NCBI RefSeq assembly: GCF_020921035.1
Contig: NC_063151.1
Coordinates: forward strand, 4,774,001 to 4,838,000
Source of the DNA: Rhodamnia argentea
Taxonomy: Eukaryota; Streptophyta; Magnoliopsida; Myrtales; Myrtaceae
Direction of reading: 5' to 3'
Length of the DNA: 64,000 bases
Shown here piece by piece: positions 62,173-64,000 of this stretch (its first letter is position 1; the number at the start of each line of letters is the position of its first letter). The notes below the pieces were generated by a model. That model had not been told where the DNA came from. It did not search any database and saw only the letters and a list, made by a program, of their open reading frames with translations. The translations under genes were made by a program, and so were the position numbers.

Positions 62173-63846
62173 ATGGATCTGGAGGTGGTCGGGCGCCACG
62201 CGCTCCTCTTCGACGACGATCCCATGGCGGCGTTCGTCAACTCGCCGGACGCCCTGGTCGACTGGCACTCCCTCTCCATCGACCGCTACGACGTGCGCCA
62301 CCTCCTCTCCGCTCCCCCGCCGCCCCGCAAGGCGCGTCGCCCCCTGCCTCCGGCGGCGGCCGAAGCGGACTCCTCGATGGAATCGGAGCTCGATCGCGAG
62401 AGATATCTGGATTTGCCGCCGCCGACCGATGAACAAGGTATTGGCAAGAAAAGATTCTCCACTTCCAGTTTCCTCTTTCGGTTTGAAGTTGCAATTATTG
62501 TAAATTATCGTTGGATGATCGGAAAAAGAGGATTATTTACTTTGGAGATGGCTAAGCTCTTTTCTCTGATGTTGATTGATTTGTTAGTAACGGCGGAGGA
62601 AGTGCTGTGGCTTATTGTATATCAATCCAGATTAGGATTTCAGCTAGTTGTCTTTAGTTGTTCTTTCTCTAATAGATGTCTCTCTTTTGGTCAAGAGTTT
62701 TGCTAAGAGCCATGGCTTCTGCACTCAACACCTTCGTGTCACCATGAAGTGGCATTAAGCTTAGCTATGGTTGCTGCTCGCACCTTTTACTGGTGTTTTT
62801 GCCAAAAACTTGCGAAGACATGGACCTTGTAGCTGCTGGCATGCGAATCAATCCAAGTGCTTGCGGTCATGAGTTGAGAATTAGAAAAGAATTAAATTTT
62901 TTCATATTGGGCCGGAGAATAGATTGAGCCCGAGAGTGTGGTCACATCGGCTGTGTTAGGGAATAAAGAAATTCTAAGAGCGCTTAGATAAATACTGATA
63001 TTTTTGCTGTATGAGCTGAGCTTCACGGGCCCTTTCCTGGATCTATATAAGTAAGATGCATTTGCTTTCAGTCTTTATGTTACAATCTCTAGTTCAAACA
63101 GCTGGTCTCTGATGGATTACCCTGTCCATGGCTCATTTCCTTCTTTTGACCATCTGTTTATGATAGGGGATTCCTTTTAATCTCTCTGTTACTCCTTGAG
63201 GGTGCAACTCAACCCTCCCTTTCCAAGTCAATGTAGGGATGGCTGTTGCAGTAAAAGAACTTTTCCATCTATGTTCTAGATGTGGTACATCCTAATCAAT
63301 ACCTAGACTTTTTGGGCTAGATTCCTACTTCTCCCTTTTGGCCTTGCCTATAAATAAAAAGAAAGGAGAAAGCCGTTGTGGTGACTGGTTAAGCATAGAC
63401 ATTTTTAGAGTTCATCACCAAATAAATGGATGACGTTTGATGTTTTCTGTTTCTCCTTGTTCAAATTGTTATATTTTCTGCATTCATTTCCAAGTTTGCA
63501 GGATCAAATGTAGTAAGCGACAGTTCCTTCTTTCAGAAAGTCAAGTAAGAATATGTTCTTCCTGCCTTTGAGTTTCATTACTCAAACTGCAATTTCTGTC
63601 CTCTTAACCTTAGCTCTACGCAATTCTTATAGGTGAATTTTTAGCAAAGTTCCTTTTAAAATCTTCTTTCCTCTACATGCAGAGCCAGATGCAGAAACTG
63701 GGACAGAAACAGCAAATGATGGTGGATATCATGTTGTGGCATTCTCATATGGAAAACCCGACAATGCCACGGATCAGAAGACAACAGCTGCTGATACTGG
63801 ATACCGCCCTCCATTCCCGGTTCCAGAATATTTGCTTCAGAACATG
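62173..63846 (+). CDS. SWAP/surp-type splicing regulator, 5' part only
   Basis: Exon 1 is 62173-62437 and exon 2 is 63683-63846 (GT donor at 63847); the gene continues beyond the window. The N-terminus MDLEVVGRHALLFDDDPMAAF, the SIDRYDVRHLL motif, the acidic stretch ESELDRERYLDLP and, in exon 2, YRPPFPVPEYLLQNM just before the expected first surp domain, fit plant homologues of suppressor-of-white-apricot. These are RS-type regulators of alternative splicing. The surp domains themselves lie outside the window. Joining 62437 to 63683 directly keeps phase; a possible 43-base exon at 63502-63544 would break it. Family SWAP genes autoregulate by intron retention, and intron 1 here is 1245 bp with in-frame stops. 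Confidence 0.72.
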
Positions 63847-64000
63847 GTACGTGAATTTTTTATCCTTTTACATGCCTCATATATCATGTGATCTTGATAA
63901 TCGTTTCTTGACTGTGTCGCTATCACTCACTGTGGTCAAATGATAGTTGAATGAAGTGCGTGTGTCATTCTAAGGCTTACGATGTCTAAGTTTCAGATGC

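Noticed and set aside
63502-63544. Possible 43-base exon between exons 1 and 2 of the SWAP-type gene
   Set aside because: It has a fair AG before it and GTAAG after it, but inclusion shifts the frame away from the conserved RPPFPVPE stretch; direct joining keeps phase.

Overview
This is nuclear DNA from a plant, most likely a woody eudicot. It has intron-rich plant genes (RNase III-like RTL2, CNOT9/CAF40, a YggS-type PLP protein, CYP72A, a SWAP-type splicing factor), STIG1-like and LRR receptor-like protein genes, and an AT-rich intergenic background full of plant transposons. I cannot name the species from sequence alone. Exon structures below come from reading GT/GC..AG junctions and reading frame by eye; no transcript evidence was available.

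Layout. 1-12.2 kb: two minus-strand housekeeping genes, RTL2-like RNase III (4 exons) and CNOT9 (9 exons), both intact by reading. 12.2-17.8 kb: a tandem array of a 1.6 kb non-coding unit (two full copies and one truncated), one copy carrying a PIF/Harbinger-like insertion. 17.8-21.2 kb: an intact 7-exon PLP-homeostasis gene on the minus strand.

20.9-44.1 kb: a direct tandem segmental duplication. Unit A (20881-29197, about 8.3 kb) carries PLP-gene exon 1, a STIG1-like gene and an LRR receptor-like protein gene. Unit B (29198-44141) is the same segment grown to about 14.9 kb by a young 5.2 kb Ty1/copia element, a hAT-like element, a 0.5 kb insertion and a 220 bp LTR-like insertion. Every gene wholly inside the duplication is broken, by different lesions in A and B; only the original PLP gene, whose exon 1 lies in unit A, survives.

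44.1-52 kb: a gene-poor transposon area with a MULE-like element (9 bp target duplication), a tRNA-type SINE (about 18 bp target duplication) and long-inverted-repeat elements. 52-58 kb: an intact STIG1-like secreted Cys-rich gene (minus) and a CYP72A-type P450 (plus), whose last intron appears to have lost its AG acceptor. 58-64 kb: another PIF/Harbinger-like element, a 620 bp TIR element, and the 5' part of a SWAP/surp-type splicing regulator gene that runs off the window.

The genes do not form a pathway. The main story is genome dynamics: a tandem duplication whose two copies decayed independently, with paralogous empty sites that date and define several transposon insertions. I found no convincing novel biochemical system. 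The most checkable oddities are the GC-AG intron in RTL2, the lost P450 acceptor, the copia LTRs that begin TA, and the nested repeat array next to the CNOT9 promoter.
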